Shown: positions 62,171 through 64,000 of the stretch, piece by piece
Numbering within the stretch: the stretch's first letter is position 1
Layout: each line of letters starts with the position of its first letter
Assembly (NCBI GenBank): GCA_046348855.1
Contig: JAXMDK010000003.1
Coordinates: 121,808-185,807, forward strand
Length of the DNA: 64,000 bases
Direction of reading: 5' to 3'
DNA from: TMP-24 sp046348855
GTDB taxonomy: Bacteria > Pseudomonadota > Alphaproteobacteria > Rhodobacterales > Rhodobacteraceae
Notes under the pieces: generated by a model
Told to the model about the DNA's origin: nothing
The model's database searches: none
The model's input: the letters and a program-made list of their open reading frames with translations, nothing else
Position numbers and translations under genes: made by a program

Positions 62171-64000
62171 ATGCACGCGCTGCTTCTCCAGGCCACGCTC
62201 TACCTGATGGCCATGGTCGTGGCCGTGCCGCTGGCGGCGCGGCTGGGGCTTGGCTCGGTGCTGGGCTACCTTGCGGCGGGCATCGTCATCGGGCCGGTGC
62301 TGGGGCTGGTCGACGCGGAAACCGTCGGCCTTCAGGAAGTCGCCGAGTTCGGCGTGGTGATGATGCTGTTCCTGATCGGGCTGGAACTGGAACCGGCCGC
62401 GCTGTGGAACATGCGCCACAAGCTGGTCGGGCTGGGGGGCCTGCAGATCCTCTGCACGGCCCTGCTGATCCTGCTGGTCGGGCTTGGCCTCGGCCTGGGG
62501 TGGGAGGTGGCGCTGACCGCCGGGCTGATCCTGTCGCTGTCGTCGACCGCGATCGTGCTGCAGACGCTCAGCGAGAAACGCCTGATGCAGACCGCCGGCG
62601 GCCGCTCGATCTTTTCGGTGCTGCTGATGCAGGATCTGTCGGTCATCCCGATCCTGGCGCTTTTGCCGCTCCTGGCGCTGCCGGGCGCGCGGGCACTGTC
62701 GGAAGGCGACGGCGAACACATCGCCTCGAACTGGCTTGCCGGGCTGCCGGCCTGGGGGGTGACGCTCGCCACGCTGGGCGCGGTCGGGCTGGTGGTGCTG
62801 GCCGGGCATTTCCTGGTGCGCCCCGCCTACCGATTCGTCCACTCCGCCCGCATGCGCGAGATACAGACGGCGTTTGCGCTGTTCCTGGTGGTCGCCATCG
62901 CCAGCCTGATGCAGATCGTCGGCCTGTCGCCGGCGCTCGGGACGTTCCTCGCCGGGGTGGTGCTGGCCAACTCCGAGTTCCGCCACGAGCTGGAATCCGA
63001 CATCGCCCCGTTCAAGGGCCTGCTGCTGGGGCTCTTCTTCATCACCGTCGGCAGCGGCATGGATGTCGGGCTCTTTCTGTCCAAGCCCCTGAAGATCCTG
63101 ATCCTGACGCTGGCGGTGATGCTGGCCAAGGGCGCGATCCTGGCCGGGCTCGGCCGCCTCTTCGGCCAGAGGGGGGGCAACCTGTGGCTCTTCACCCTGG
63201 GGCTGGCGCAGGCCGGCGAGTTCGGCTTCGTCCTGACCTCGTTCGCCCTTGGTCAGCATATCCTGCCGGCCCGGATCGCCCAGACCCTGACCCTGGTCAT
63301 CACCCTGTCGATGCTGCTGACGCCCCTGTCCTTCCTGGCCTACGACTGGCTGGCCAGGCGCTTTGCCGACCGCGCCGAGGCCGCCCCGGCCGACGAGATC
63401 GACGATCAGCAGCCGATCATCATCGCCGGGGTCGGACGGTTCGGCCAGGTGGTCAACCGGATGATCACCATGTCGGGCTTCCGCACCACGGTGCTCGACC
63501 AGGACCTCAAGACCATCGAGCTTCTGCGTCAGTTCGGCTTCAAGTGCTTTGTCGGCGACCCGACCCGGCCTGACCTCTTGCAGGCCGCCGGGATCGCCAC
63601 GGCGCGGGTGCTGATCGTCTGCGTCGACGGGCGCGATTCGGCGCTGAAGCTCGTGACCTATGCCCGCCGCATCCGGCCCGATCTGCACATCATCGTCCGC
63701 GCCCGCGACCGCGAGCATGTGTTCGAGCTTTACCGCGCCGGGGCCAACGACATCGTGCGGGAATACTTCGATTCAAGCCTGCGCGTCGCGCGCTACGCGC
63801 TTGAAAACATGGGACTGTCCGAGTTTGAGGCGTCCGAACTGCAAAAGCTGTTCTTCCAGCTCGACCGGGCCGCCGTGCGCGACCTGGCCGAGGTCTGGAA
63901 ACCCGGCGTTCCGATGGACAGGAACCCCGAATATATCGCGCGCGCCAAGGAGCTGAACCGCGAGCTCGAGGCGGCCCTAGTCGCGCGCTTTTCCGGCCCC
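62171..64000 (+). CDS. Kef-type (CPA2) cation:proton antiporter, cut by right edge
   Basis: The frame opens at ATG 62171 (GAGGA upstream) and stays open to 64000, giving 610 residues. About twelve membrane helices make up the first 390 residues (ALLLQATLYLMAMVVAVPLA, EFGVVMMLFLIGLELEP, SLSSTAIVLQTL, with the conserved GLEL). A TrkA_N/RCK domain follows (PIIIAGVGRFGQVVNRMI ... CFVGDPTRPDLLQAAGI). It exchanges K+ or Na+ for protons; KefB/KefC type is likely. The stop codon lies outside the window. Confidence 0.93.
   Translation, partial: MHALLLQATLYLMAMVVAVPLAARLGLGSVLGYLAAGIVIGPVLGLVDAETVGLQEVAEFGVVMMLFLIGLELEPAALWNMRHKLVGLGGLQILCTALLILLVGLGLGLGWEVALTAGLILSLSSTAIVLQTLSEKRLMQTAGGRSIFSVLLMQDLSVIPILALLPLLALPGARALSEGDGEHIASNWLAGLPAWGVTLATLGAVGLVVLAGHFLVRPAYRFVHSARMREIQTAFALFLVVAIASLMQIVGLSPALGTFLAGVVLANSEFRHELESDIAPFKGLLLGLFFITVGSGMDVGLFLSKPLKILILTLAVMLAKGAILAGLGRLFGQRGGNLWLFTLGLAQAGEFGFVLTSFALGQHILPARIAQTLTLVITLSMLLTPLSFLAYDWLARRFADRAEAAPADEIDDQQPIIIAGVGRFGQVVNRMITMSGFRTTVLDQDLKTIELLRQFGFKCFVGDPTRPDLLQAAGIATARVLIVCVDGRDSALKLVTYARRIRPDLHIIVRARDREHVFELYRAGANDIVREYFDSSLRVARYALENMGLSEFEASELQKLFFQLDRAAVRDLAEVWKPGVPMDRNPEYIARAKELNRELEAALVARFSGP

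Noticed and set aside
62135..63718. A 527-codon leftward ORF over the antiporter
   Set aside because: Gln/Arg/Asp-rich shadow; the plus frame reads a complete Kef membrane domain and RCK domain.

Overview
The window looks like chromosomal DNA of a high-GC alphaproteobacterium of the Rhodobacteraceae (Rhodobacter/Paracoccus/Defluviimonas-like). The evidence is gene content rather than a marker search: GapR, two DUF1127-type small proteins, an alphaproteobacterial SARP-type regulator, GatCA without asparagine-specific enzymes in view, efp beside epmA, a VPLPA-CTERM protein, and very GC-rich third codon positions. Nearly everything is housekeeping or accessory chromosome. No IS element, integrase or CRISPR array is visible.

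Layout. 1-1.7 kb: a compact leftward operon of non-core genes, lower in GC, abutting the 3' end of a tRNA-Asn gene. It includes a possible sliding-clamp-like protein and is probably the end of an integrated element. 1.8-6.7 kb: MBL hydrolase, EnvZ-like kinase, dispersed repeat copy A, aroQ and a SARP/TPR regulator. 6.8-10 kb: a PAP2/vanadium-haloperoxidase-type protein with an N-terminal (GVH)9 tract, convergent with a subtilase. 10-22.5 kb: small secreted and conserved proteins, gapR, dgt, erpA, a cupredoxin, xthA convergent with an 8-oxoguanine-deaminase-type amidohydrolase, hisN, an XRE regulator, a quinone oxidoreductase, a LysR/DUF1127 divergent pair and a Bax-inhibitor-1 protein. 22.5-33 kb: rpmG, rnpB (RNase P RNA), an AmpD-like amidase, gatA/gatC, sulfotransferase, UPF0173, VPLPA-CTERM protein, two tiny proteins, efp/epmA and tadA.

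33-41 kb: rluB with a long repetitive tail and a DUF2927 lipoprotein gene, both carrying frameshifts; Hsp20 behind an FNR-type box; an SPFH/zinc-ribbon pair; a PfkB sugar kinase behind a perfect 16-bp palindrome; dtd; repeat copy B; and an EamA transporter. 41-57 kb: crotonase, kynureninase-like enzyme, tRNA-Gly, 5-oxoprolinase, 5'-nucleotidase-like protein, a DUF952-pyrD-arsC operon, repeat copy C, CoA-binding protein behind a possible small RNA, YHS protein, rlmB, tRNA-Tyr, DDAH, a DTD-motif protein, O-acetylhomoserine sulfhydrylase and a SIMPL protein. 57-64 kb: a frameshifted large membrane protein, the divergent hppD/Lrp pair and a Kef-type antiporter that runs off the right end.

The strongest themes are translation quality and decoding (GatCA, EF-P and its lysylation enzyme, TadA, Dtd, RluB, RlmB, L33, three tRNAs, RNase P RNA) and several cis-regulatory or repetitive signals that ordinary gene annotation would miss. 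Frameshifts in three GC-rich repetitive genes could be assembly errors; they are flagged rather than interpreted as biology.
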